From DASSUW01 sp963849695 (lineage in GTDB: Bacteria > Actinomycetota > Thermoleophilia > Solirubrobacterales > Solirubrobacteraceae): 64,000 nucleotides of DNA. The stretch lies in contig CAWKIT010000012.1 in assembly GCA_963849695.1 (NCBI GenBank), forward strand, positions 62,001 through 126,000, given 5' to 3'. Below are positions 21,694-30,001 of this stretch, in pieces. The position numbers and the translations under genes were made by a program. The notes beneath the pieces were generated by a model. It ran no database searches, was not told the DNA's origin, and was given only the letters and a program-made list of their open reading frames with translations. Each line of letters starts with the position of its first letter. Within the stretch, counting starts at the first letter, position 1.

Positions 21694-22716
21694 ATGGCCC
21701 GAGATGTCAACCCCACCGCGGCGGCGCACCCCACGATGGAGGACGTCGCGCGCGCTGCGGGTGTCTCGCGTGCGCTGGTCTCGCTCGTGATGCGCGAGAG
21801 CCCGAAGGTCAGCGACGACCGGCGCGCGCGGGTGCTGGAGGCGGCGGAGCAGCTCGGCTATCGCCCGAACGCCAACGCGCGCAGCCTCGCCAGCCGCCGC
21901 ACGCGCACGGTCGGCGTGCTCCTCAACGACCTCCACAACCCGTTCTTCGCCGAGATCGCGGACGGGATCGAGGACGTCGCCTCACGGCTCGGCTACCGGC
22001 TGCTGCTGAGCACCGGCAGCCGCCGGCCCGAGCGCGAGCGGGCGATGCTCGAGGCGCTGCTCGAGTACCGGACCGACGGACTGATCATGGTCAGCCCCCG
22101 GATGGAGACGCGCGACATCGTCGCCGCCACCCACTCAGCCGCCGTCGTCGTCACCGGCCGGGTCCTGCGCAGCCCGGCGGTCGACTGCGTCGAGACCGAC
22201 GAGGCGCTCGGCGCGCGGCTGGCCGTCCAGCACCTCGTCGAGCTCGGCCACGAGCACATCGTCCACATCGACGGCGGCCGCGGCGCCGGCGCGGCGCCCC
22301 GCCGGGCGGGGTACCTGCGGGCGATGCGCGAGGTCGGGCTCGGCTCGCGCGCCGCGGTGATCCCGGGCGAGTTCACCGACACGGCCGGGGTGCGTGCCGC
22401 CGAGCGGCTGCTCGCGTCGGGCGACCTGCCGACCGCGATCTTCGCCGCCAACGACCTCATGGGCGCAGGCGTGCTCGACCGGCTGGAGGACGACGGCGTG
22501 CGCGTGCCGCAGGACGTCTCGATCATCGGCTTCGACAACACGTTCCTCGCCGCCCTGCACCACATCTCACTCACGACCATCAACCAGCCCAGGCGCGAGA
22601 TGGGCCGGCTCGCGCTCGAGCTGCTGCTCGAGCGGCTCGACGGCCGCACGGCGCCCGTGCGGCGGCTGACCGAGCCGTCGCTCGTCGTCCGCACCACGAC
22701 CGGGCCGCCCCGATGA
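21694..22716 (+). CDS. LacI-family repressor of the inositol operon
   Basis: 340 residues. The N-terminal HTH is MEDVARAAGVSRALVSLVM, followed by the hinge helix (YRPNANARSLASRRT) and a periplasmic-binding-like effector domain (VGVLLNDLHNPFFAEIADGI, FAANDLMGAGVLDRL, IIGFDNT). It is divergent from the iol operon with two shared operators, the arrangement of IpsA-type inositol regulators in corynebacteria. Inositol or a pathway intermediate is the likely inducer. ATG 21694 is chosen because it gives a short tail before the HTH. The stop overlaps the protease start (ATGA). Confidence 0.9.
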   Translation: MARDVNPTAAAHPTMEDVARAAGVSRALVSLVMRESPKVSDDRRARVLEAAEQLGYRPNANARSLASRRTRTVGVLLNDLHNPFFAEIADGIEDVASRLGYRLLLSTGSRRPERERAMLEALLEYRTDGLIMVSPRMETRDIVAATHSAAVVVTGRVLRSPAVDCVETDEALGARLAVQHLVELGHEHIVHIDGGRGAGAAPRRAGYLRAMREVGLGSRAAVIPGEFTDTAGVRAAERLLASGDLPTAIFAANDLMGAGVLDRLEDDGVRVPQDVSIIGFDNTFLAALHHISLTTINQPRREMGRLALELLLERLDGRTAPVRRLTEPSLVVRTTTGPPR

Positions 22717-23252
22717 AGCTCGCCGCGTTCGCCGCCGCTGCGCTGCTCGCGCCGACCGTCGCCGCCGCGCCGCCGCGCGCGCCGGACGTGGTCGACGTGC
22801 GGGTCGCCCACGACCGGGCGCACGGGTTCGTGGCCGGCGACGGGCTCGTGGTGACGGTCGCGCACGTGCTCGATGACGCCGGCGCCCCAGTTCTCGTGGA
22901 CGGCCGCCGCGCCGCCGTCGTCCGGCTCGACCGCGGGAGCGACCTCGCACTGCTGCGCGTTCCCGGCGCCGAGGGCGAGGCGCCGCGGCTCGGCGGCGGC
23001 GGCGGCGGCGCTAGCCTGCTCGGCCGGACCGCGACCATCGTCCGACACGTCAACGCGAGCGTCGACGGCGGGCCGCGCCGGCCGGCGCTCGTGCTTCGCG
23101 CGCGCGTCACCGCCGGCGACTCCGGCGCCCCCGTCCTCACGGACTCCGGCCGCGTCGCCGGGGTCCTCTTCGCGCGCTCGCGCACCCGCGCGAGCACCGC
23201 CTACGCGGTCGACGCCACCGCCGTCGCCGAGCTGCTTCACTCGTCGCCGTAG
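22713..23252 (+). CDS. Small secreted trypsin-like serine protease
   Basis: 179 residues, much shorter than typical trypsins or HtrA proteins. A signal peptide (cleavage near AAAPP, about residue 20) precedes a compact chymotrypsin-like domain. The triad can be read as His51 (VTVAHVLD), Asp77 (RGSDLALL) and Ser137 (AGDSGAPV). There is no PDZ domain or membrane anchor, so it should be released outside the membrane. It is translationally coupled to the LacI-type gene (ATGA), an odd pairing without an obvious functional link. Substrates are unknown. Confidence 0.82.
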   Translation: MKLAAFAAAALLAPTVAAAPPRAPDVVDVRVAHDRAHGFVAGDGLVVTVAHVLDDAGAPVLVDGRRAAVVRLDRGSDLALLRVPGAEGEAPRLGGGGGGASLLGRTATIVRHVNASVDGGPRRPALVLRARVTAGDSGAPVLTDSGRVAGVLFARSRTRASTAYAVDATAVAELLHSSP

Positions 23253-23339
23253 CTCTTCGTCACCACCGAGGCGGCCCAACCGGCGCCGCCGGGCTGATCC
23301 GGTCGGACGGTACCCGGCCGCTAGACTAAAACCGACCCC

Positions 23340-23660
23340 GTGAGTCGGACTTTGGTGGACATCTGCCCTGTCGACGACCTTCCTCCGGGCGCCAAGCGCG
23401 TCGTCACCTGGGAGGACCTGGAGATCGGCATCGTGAACTGCGGCGGCGAGATCCTCGCCGTCGAGGACCGCTGCTCGCACGACGACGGGGATCTGATGGA
23501 GGGCGACGTCGACGAGGACACCTGTACCGTGGAGTGCCCGCGGCACGGCTCGGTGTTCGACCTGCGGACCGGAAAGCCCCTGAACCTGCCTGCCTACGTC
23601 CCGATCGACACGTTCCCGGTGGCGGTCGAGGACGGCGTGATCAAAGTGGAGGTCGACTGA
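23340..23660 (+). CDS. Rieske [2Fe-2S] ferredoxin, SUF-linked
   Basis: 106 residues. The cluster ligands are CSH (Cys45, His47) and CPRH (Cys66, His69) in the standard C-x-H...C-x2-H spacing, followed by GSVFDLRTGKPL. Small Rieske proteins of this kind sit beside suf genes in many actinobacteria and may supply electrons for cluster assembly or be an early client. It is followed by sufB after 3 bp. TAGACT, 12 nt before the GTG at 23340, is a candidate -10 box. Confidence 0.88.
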   Translation: MSRTLVDICPVDDLPPGAKRVVTWEDLEIGIVNCGGEILAVEDRCSHDDGDLMEGDVDEDTCTVECPRHGSVFDLRTGKPLNLPAYVPIDTFPVAVEDGVIKVEVD

Positions 23661-23663
23661 CGC

Positions 23664-25101
23664 ATGGCTACCCCTGAGGTGATCGCCGAGCAGCAGGCGC
23701 TGGTCGGCATCAACGCCGACTACACGGAGAAGTTCGGGTTCCACGACCCGGAGAGCGACTACGCCTTCAAGGCGCCCAAGGGCCTCTCCCGCGAGCTCGT
23801 CGAGCAGATCTCCGAGTTCAAGAACGAGCCGGCAGTGGATGCGCGAGTTCCGCCTGAAGGCGCTCGAGCACTTCCTCAGCCGCCCGCAGCCCACCTGGGG
23901 CTCGCCGATGCTGGCCGACGTCGACTACGACAACATCCACTACTTCGTCCGCGCGTCCGAGAAGTCGTCGAAGACGTGGGACGACGTCCCGGAGGACATC
24001 AAGCGGACGTTCGACCGACTCGGCATCCCCGAGGCCGAGCGCAAGTTCCTCTCGGGTGTCGGCGCGCAGTACGAGTCCGAGGTCGTCTACCACCAGGTCC
24101 GCGAGGACCTCGAGAAGCAGGGCATCGTGTTCATGGACATGGACTCCGGCCTGCGCGAGCACGAGGACCTCGTGCGCGAGCACTTCGCGACGATCATCCC
24201 GCCCAACGACAACAAGCTGGCCGCACTCAACAGCGCCGTCTGGTCGGGCGGCTCGTTCGTCTACGTGCCGCCGGGCGTGCACGTCGAGATGCCGCTGCAG
24301 GCCTACTTCCGCATCAACACCGAGAACATGGGCCAGTTCGAGCGAACGCTGATCATCGCCGACGAGGGCTCGTACGTGCACTACGTCGAGGGCTGCACCG
24401 CACCGGTGTGGACGACCGACTCGCTGCACTCGGCGGTGGTCGAGCTGATCGCCAAGCCGGGCGCGCGGATCCGCTACACAACCGTGCAGAACTGGTCGCA
24501 GAACGTCTACAACCTGGTCACCAAGCGCGCGATCGCGGAGACCGACGCGACGGTCGAGTGGGTCGACTGCAACCTCGGGTCGAAGCTGACCATGAAGTAC
24601 CCGAGCGTCTACCTGATGGGCGAGCGCGCCCACGGCGAGGTGCTCTCGATCGCCTTCGCCGGCAAGGGCCAGCACCAGGACGCCGGCGCCAAGATCTACC
24701 ACGTGGCGCCGAACACGACCTCGAACATCTTCGCCAAGTCGATCTCCAAGGACGGCGGGCGCGGCTCCTACCGCGGCCTGCTCGAGGTCGCGAAGGGCGC
24801 CCACGGCTCGCGCTCGAAGGTGGTCTGCGACGCGCTGCTGCTCGACGAGCACTCGCGCTCGGACACCTACCCGACGATCCGGATCGGCGAGGACGACGTC
24901 GACGTCGGCCACGAGGCCAGCGTCTCCAAGATCGGCGAGGAGCAGCTCTTCTACCTGATGGCGCACGGCATCCCGGAGGACGAGGCCGGCAAGCTGATCG
25001 TCAACGGCTTCATCGAGCCGATCGTCAAGGAGCTGCCGATGGAGTACGCGGTCGAGATGAACCGCCTGATCGAGCTCCAGATGGAGGGCTCCATTGGCTG
25101 A
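23664..25101 (+). CDS. sufB: Fe-S cluster assembly protein SufB, frameshifted
   Basis: Core subunit of the SufBCD scaffold that builds Fe-S clusters in the cytosol. The N-terminus (IAEQQALVGINADYTEKFGF) and the beta-helix body with IPPNDNKLAALNSAVWSGGS, VPPGVHVEMPLQAYFRINTE and YVHYVEGCTAPVW are all recognisable. One extra base near 23833 shifts the frame after residue 56: EFKNEP is followed by EWMREFRLKALEHF in the next frame. With it removed the protein has 478 residues, normal for SufB. The gene is expected to be essential, so a sequence error is likely. It overlaps sufD by 8 bp. Confidence 0.9.
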
Positions 25102-26285
25102 GGCGACGGCGCTCGAGCTGCCGACCTTCAAGGGCCGCCCCGGCTGGGAGTTCACCGACCTCAGCAAACTCGACCTCAGCGCGTTCGCGCCGGTCGACGG
25201 CGGCGACCTGGACGCGGTGCCCGAGGGCCTGTTCGAGCTGGAGGACGCGACGCGGCTCAACCAGGTCGACGGCGCGGTCGGCGAGGGCACGGCGGTCGAG
25301 GACGGCCCGGTCGTGCTCCCGCTGTCGGTCGCGCGCGAGCGGCACCCGGAGCTGGTCGAGCCCCACCTGGGCCGCGTGGTCGCCGCCGACGACGTCTTCA
25401 CGCGCTGGAACGAGGACACATGGGAGGGCGGCGCGTTCGTCTGGGTGCCGCGCGGCGTGCGCGTCGATGCCCCGATCCTGCTCACCGCCGTGAGCGCCGC
25501 CGCCGGCACCGCGCTGCAGCGGCGCGTGCTGGTCGTGCTCGACGAGGGCGCCGAGGCCGAGGTGTGGGAGCAGTACCTGTCCGGGTCCGCCGAGTCCGAG
25601 ACGCTGCTCAACACCGTGGTCGAGCTCGTGGTCGGGCCAGAACGCCCGCCTGCGGTACGTCTGCGGCCAGGACCTGAACGAGAAGTCGTGGATCTTCGGC
25701 GCCCAGCGCGCCGAGGTCGCGCGCGACGGCTCCCTGGATTGGGTCGTCGTCGGGTTCGGAGGCGGCAACGGCCGCGTCCGCACAGAGACGCTGCTGGCCG
25801 GCGAGGGCGCGCACGGCAAGGTCACCGGCGCCTACGCGCCGCACGGCCGCCAGCACGTCGACTTCGACACCACGCAGGAGCACGGCGCGCCGAACACGAC
25901 TTCGGACCTCGCGTTCCGCGGCATCATCGCCGACCGCTCGCACGCGGTCTGGCGCGGCGTGATCAAGGTCGACCCGGGCGCCCAGCAGACCGACGCCTTC
26001 CAGGAGTGCCGCAACCTGCTCCTGTCCAAGCGCGCGCACGCGGACGCGATCCCGGGCCTCGAGATCCTCGCCAACGACGTGCGCTGCACGCACGCGGCGG
26101 CGATCGCGCAGATCGACAAGGAGCAGCTGTTCTACCTGCGCTCCCGCGGTCTCGGCGCGCCGGTCGCCACGCGGCTGGTGATCGAGGGCTTCATGCAGGA
26201 GCTCGTCGAGCGGTTCGAGGAGGGCCCGATCCGCAAGGCGATGGCGGGCGCGCTCGAGCGGCGGCTCTCGCTGATCCTGGACTAG
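25094..26285 (+). CDS. sufD: Fe-S cluster assembly protein SufD, frameshifted
   Basis: Partner of SufB in the SufBCD complex. The first 180 residues (GWEFTDLSKLDLSAF, TWEGGAFVWVPRGVRVDAPI) and the conserved core HVDFDTTQEHGAPNTTSDLA, ILANDVRCTHAAAIAQIDKE and FYLRSRGL are clear. An extra G in a G-run at about 25634-25637 breaks the frame after ELVVG. With it removed the protein has 396 residues. Translation starts at TTG 25094, inside the sufB end. No sufC, sufS or sufU follows; the ATPase SufC must be encoded elsewhere. Confidence 0.9.
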
Positions 26286-26290
26286 CAGCC

Positions 26291-26870
26291 TCACGCCTCG
26301 GCGCGGGCGCGGCGGCGGCGGTAGGCGCGCCGGTTCTTCTCGCGCTGCCCGCAGACCGCCATCGAGCACCAGTGGCCCGAGCGGTTCTTCGAATGGTCGT
26401 AGAAGGCCCAGCGGCAGATGTCGCGCTCGCAGGCCTTCAGGCGCTCCCAGGTGCCGTCGGCGACGCCGGCGTGGATGGCGGCGACGATCCGGCCGAGCGC
26501 GCCGTCGACGCCGCCGGCCGACGGCTCGAGACGCGTGACGGGGTCGTCGAGCACCGGGCGCAGGCCGGCGCGCAGTGCCGGCGGCGTTGACGACGTCGCC
26601 GGCCTTCGGGTCGTGGGGGAGACCGGCGTGGGCGGACACCAGCTCGCGGATCGCCTCGCGGAGCTCGATCGCGCGCGCGTGCTCCTCGTCGGTGACCGGC
26701 TCGTCCGCGTCGAGGAGGCCGCGCTCGTTCATCCACCCGCGAAGCGCGGCCGCGTCCGGCAGGAGGTCGGGACCGGTCTCGAGGTCGTTCGTGTTGACGA
26801 ACAGCTGCACGAGGCGGAGCGGACCCGGGGCGGGCGAGCGGTCTCCGGGCTCCTCTTCGGGCTGCTGCAT
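26291..26870 (-). CDS. CGNR zinc-finger (ABATE domain) protein, frameshifted
   Basis: The N-terminal part (LRLVQLFVNTNDLETGPDLL, helix around AIELREAIRELVSAHAG) is the ABATE stress-sensing domain. The C-terminal part is the CGNR-type zinc finger CERDICRWAFYDHSKNRSGHW to MAVCGQREKNRRAYRRRRA; the CGNR tetrapeptide is CGQR here. An extra base near 26578 joins the two halves (VVNAA to LRAGLRPVLDDP). With it removed the protein has 192 residues. These proteins are predicted transcription regulators. A paralogue is at 44640. The gene is divergent from azlC, with a 12-bp palindrome between them. Confidence 0.82.
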
Positions 26871-26899
26871 GAATTCATACTAGCATAGTTGCTTTGGGT

Positions 26900-26911
26900 G
26901 TGTTATAACAC
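26900..26911. promoter_or_regulatory. Perfect 12-bp palindrome over the azlC promoter
   Basis: GTGTTATAACAC lies between the CGNR gene and azlC. It contains TATAAC (26904-26909), which ends 6 nt before the azlC ATG and is the likely -10 box. A protein bound here would block the promoter. The neighbouring CGNR protein is a possible binder, without direct evidence. Confidence 0.6.
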
Positions 26912-26915
26912 CGGC

Positions 26916-27650
26916 ATGAGCACTTTGCAGGTATCAGAGCGGCAGGACCCGGAGCAGCTCCTGGGCGCGCCGCGCGACGACCCGCCGCTCGGAGAGCCCG
27001 AGCCGCCCCGGCTCAGGGACGGCATGAAGGCCGCCCTGCCCTTCGTTCTCCCCACGCTCGCGATCGGCATGTCGTTCGGCGTGCTGGCCGAGCCGCTGAT
27101 GGGCGCCCTCGCCGCGATCGCCATGTCGGTACTGGTGTTCGGCGGCGCCGCTCAGTTCGCGTCGGTCAGCATCCTCGCCGCCGGGGGCAGCCTCGCGTCG
27201 GCGGCTTCGGCCGGCCTGCTGATCAACACGCGCTTCCTGCCCATGGGCCTGGCCGTCGCCCCGGCGCTCCACGGCGGCCCGCTCCAGCGCGCAGCGGAGG
27301 GCCAGACGATGGTCGACGCCTCGTGGGCGATCGCAAACCGCGGCGACGGCAGGTTCGACCGCATGCTCATGATGGGCGCGACGATCCCGCAGGCGGCCGC
27401 GTGGTGGATCGGCACCGCGATCGGCGCGCTCGGCGGCACTCTGCTCGGCGACCCGGCGGCGCTCGGGCTGGATGCGATCTTCCCGGCCTTCTACCTGGCG
27501 CTCCTGGCCGAGGAGCTGCATGACCGCTCGATGCTCGCCAGCGCCGTGCTCGGCGGAGCGATCGCGCTCGTGCTCCTCCCCTTCGCGCCGACCGGGATCC
27601 CGGTCCTCGCCGCCTCGGCAGCCGCCCTGCTCGGGCTGAGGTCGCGATGA
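26916..27650 (+). CDS. azlC: AzlC-family branched-chain amino acid exporter, large subunit
   Basis: 244 residues with a polar N-terminal 45 residues and then six to seven membrane segments. The AzlC signature is visible as MKAALPFVLPTLAIGMSFG and FGGAAQFASVSILAAGGS. With AzlD it forms an exporter of branched-chain amino acids or analogues (BrnFE/YgaZH type). The ATG at 26916 follows TATAAC by 6 nt, so the mRNA is probably leaderless. The stop overlaps azlD (ATGA). Confidence 0.9.
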   Translation: MSTLQVSERQDPEQLLGAPRDDPPLGEPEPPRLRDGMKAALPFVLPTLAIGMSFGVLAEPLMGALAAIAMSVLVFGGAAQFASVSILAAGGSLASAASAGLLINTRFLPMGLAVAPALHGGPLQRAAEGQTMVDASWAIANRGDGRFDRMLMMGATIPQAAAWWIGTAIGALGGTLLGDPAALGLDAIFPAFYLALLAEELHDRSMLASAVLGGAIALVLLPFAPTGIPVLAASAAALLGLRSR

Positions 27651-27961
27651 CCACCACGGCCTGGATCGCAATCGCCGTCCTGACGGTGGGCACCGTCGCC
27701 ATCAAGGCGGTCGGCCCGATCGCGTTCGGCGGACGAGAGCTCTCACCGCGGGCGTCCGCAGTCATCGCCCGGCTGGCGCCGAGCCTGCTCGCGGCGCTGG
27801 TCGTGGTCGACACCTTCGGCGGCACCGACCGCACGCTCTCGGTCGACGCGACCGCCGTCGGTCTCCTCGCCGCGGCCGGCGCGCTCGCTGCCCGGCTGCC
27901 GATGGCGGCCGTCATCGTCATCGCGGCGGGCGTCACCGCGGGTCTCCGCGCACTCGCGTAG
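27647..27961 (+). CDS. azlD: AzlD-family branched-chain amino acid exporter, small subunit
   Basis: 104 residues with four hydrophobic segments, the usual size of AzlD/YgaH. The motif VGPIAFGGRELSPRA is characteristic of the first loop. It is translationally coupled to azlC and needed with it for export. No Lrp-type regulator lies beside the pair; the divergent CGNR gene takes that position. Confidence 0.9.
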   Translation: MTTTAWIAIAVLTVGTVAIKAVGPIAFGGRELSPRASAVIARLAPSLLAALVVVDTFGGTDRTLSVDATAVGLLAAAGALAARLPMAAVIVIAAGVTAGLRALA

Positions 27962-28037
27962 GCGCCCGAACATCGCGTTCCCGGAACGTGCGGCGTGCGG
28001 GCCATGATCCCGCCGGAGGCAGGAGTACGTTCGGCGC

Positions 28038-29354
28038 ATGGGCGTTCCCGGATTGCCGAACGCAGAGCTCGACGGCGTCCGCGAGCTGCTCGACGAGCTC
28101 GTGATGGCGCTCGAACAAGAGTCGGCGCCGGCGGACGCGGCGCACGTGGAGCTCCTGGCGCTCGACCTCCAGGCGCCGTTCGCGCTGCCGGACGCTCCGC
28201 CGGAGCTTGCCCGCGCGCTTCCCGCGGCGCTGGCGCGCCGCGCCAACCCGCTCGCCGCCGACCTGCTCGTCGCTCTCGAGCGCCTGGCGCCTGAGCCGCT
28301 CGCCGGCTTCGCCTCCGAAGAGCGGATGCGGCTCGAGCGGGCGGGCATCTCGGCTCCGCATGAGCGGCGCGTCGGCGCCGCGACGCTCGCGGGTGCCTTC
28401 GTGTTCCCGGCGCCCGAGGGCGCCGGCGAGCTGTGGGAGGCCGTCCTGCGACGACCCGGCGACGAGCCGAACCAGACGATCGTCGTGGTGGTCGAGCACG
28501 AACCCTGCGGCGCGGTCATCGTCGATGTGGTCGCCGCCGAGCCGGAGGACGGCTCCGCGGCGGAGGCGCTCCGGCGCCACGTCGGGGACCGGCCGGCCGA
28601 GCCGCTCGACGCTCGGGAGCTCCTGCATCGGCTGCGAGATGCGCTCGCGCACATGGAGCGTCACGACGTGGCGCTCGAAGGCGGGGCGGCGAACGCCTTG
28701 CCGCTGCTGGAACGGGCGCTCACAGGGCGCGCAGGCCGGCTCCCGCGGCCCGAGGTCGAGTACGGGGACGAGGATGCGGAGTCGTACGAGCGCGCTGACG
28801 GTCTGGTGGAGGCCTTCGCGGAGGCGCTCGAGCGGGACGAGGGCGCCGGCCCGGCGCTCCGCGCCGAGGGGCCGTACGTCGCCTACTGCATGCTCGACTG
28901 GAAGCTCGCCTACGCCGACGGGGACCTGGGGCGGTGGACGCTGGGAGATCTGCGCGAGCTGCTGCTCGAGTGGCTCCCGCGGGAGCTGACGGCCGGCGGC
29001 CAGGTGGTCGAGATCGCCGCCGACGCCGTCACGCGGTTCCTGCGCTTTCTCGCGCACGAGGACCTGCTGGACGCGCCGGTTCCGCTGTCCTCGCTCGAGG
29101 CCGCGGTGGAGCGACTGCGCCCCAGGTTCGAACGGGCGTGCTCCGATCCGCGCCGGTGGGGGCCCGCCAAGGCGTTGACGGCGGAGATGGCAGCCGACGG
29201 GGTCGACCTGCAGGACGAACCCGCAGTCGACGCCTGGATCGATGGCTACAACGCCCGCCCGCTCGAAAGCCGCACGCCACCCGCACGCCGCGACGCGGAC
29301 AAGCGAGCGAAGCGCAAGGCCGCACGCCGAGCGCGCCGCCGCAACCGCCGCTGA
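28038..29354 (+). CDS. Unknown protein with basic C-terminal tail
   Basis: 438 residues, not recognised. The sequence is acidic and rich in Leu, Ala and Glu, without signal peptide, membrane segments or cysteine clusters. A beta-rich middle portion (about 140-185, IVVVVEHEPCGAVIVDVVA) is followed by mostly helical regions. The last 25 residues are strongly basic (ADKRAKRKAARRARRRNRR), suggesting nucleic acid or ribosome contact. TACGTT ends 6 nt before the ATG, giving a leaderless promoter. It stands alone between azlD and the YbaK-type gene. Codon use is like its neighbours, so it is a real gene. Confidence 0.75.
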   Translation: MGVPGLPNAELDGVRELLDELVMALEQESAPADAAHVELLALDLQAPFALPDAPPELARALPAALARRANPLAADLLVALERLAPEPLAGFASEERMRLERAGISAPHERRVGAATLAGAFVFPAPEGAGELWEAVLRRPGDEPNQTIVVVVEHEPCGAVIVDVVAAEPEDGSAAEALRRHVGDRPAEPLDARELLHRLRDALAHMERHDVALEGGAANALPLLERALTGRAGRLPRPEVEYGDEDAESYERADGLVEAFAEALERDEGAGPALRAEGPYVAYCMLDWKLAYADGDLGRWTLGDLRELLLEWLPRELTAGGQVVEIAADAVTRFLRFLAHEDLLDAPVPLSSLEAAVERLRPRFERACSDPRRWGPAKALTAEMAADGVDLQDEPAVDAWIDGYNARPLESRTPPARRDADKRAKRKAARRARRRNRR

Positions 29355-29380
29355 CGAGCGCGCGGCCCCGTCGCCGGTCG

Positions 29381-29920
29381 CTAGACCCTCGGCAGGTCCC
29401 GGAAGCGGCTCCGCCCCTCGGGCATCTCGCAGATCGCCGCCACCCGCGGCTCGCACACCCGAATCAGGTCCCGCGGATCGACCCACAGCGCATGCCGATG
29501 GTCGCCGCCCGCGCACAGGATCCGCTCGTGGTAGAGGAGGTGGACGTCGATCACCTCCGGCATCGGCATCATCGGCCCCAGGGGCGGCATCGCGCCTACG
29601 TCGAATGTCGGGAAGTCATGCTCGAGCTCCGCCTCGGTCGCCAGCCGCAGGTGGCTGCTCGCCCCGAGCACCTCGCGCGCGCGATGGAGGTCGAGCCTGT
29701 GGGTGGCCGGGATGACGGCCATCCGGTAGCCGTCGTGGTCGTGGAGCGCGAGCGTCTTGGCCGCCTCGCGCGGCTCGGTGCCCGATGCGCGCGCCTCGGC
29801 GGCCGCACTGAACGTGGGCCGGTGCTCGACCACCTCGTGTCGCACTCCGTGGCTCTCGAGGAAAGCGGTGACGGCAGCGATGCCGTTCGCGTCTACGGTG
29901 CCTGCGGGCCCCTCGGACAT
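29381..29920 (-). CDS. YbaK/ProX-type aminoacyl-tRNA deacylase
   Basis: 179 residues of the YbaK/EbsC editing domain family. The conserved lysine lies in EAAKTLALHDHDGYRMAVIP, and the glycine-rich substrate loop is DVGAMPPLGPMM. Members hydrolyse mischarged Cys- or Ala-tRNA(Pro) or similar species in trans. GGAGG 6 nt before ATG 29920 marks the start; a TTG two codons upstream would sit on the binding site. The gene is a single transcription unit. Confidence 0.82.
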   Translation of the reverse strand: MSEGPAGTVDANGIAAVTAFLESHGVRHEVVEHRPTFSAAAEARASGTEPREAAKTLALHDHDGYRMAVIPATHRLDLHRAREVLGASSHLRLATEAELEHDFPTFDVGAMPPLGPMMPMPEVIDVHLLYHERILCAGGDHRHALWVDPRDLIRVCEPRVAAICEMPEGRSRFRDLPRV

Positions 29921-30001
29921 GGCCAACCTCCGCGGCTCGTTGCTTGCCGGACACGACGGTAAACCCGGCCGCGGGTTCCGGCAACCCGAACCGGTGGGTG
30001 C

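Noticed and set aside
23664..26285. Programmed frameshifting in sufB and sufD
   Set aside because: No slippery heptamer or downstream pseudoknot is evident at either site, and unrelated genes nearby show the same +1 changes.
29120..29150. A GGTTCGAAC-like string resembling a tRNA T-arm
   Set aside because: It lies inside the coding sequence of the 28038 gene and no matching acceptor, D or anticodon arms surround it.
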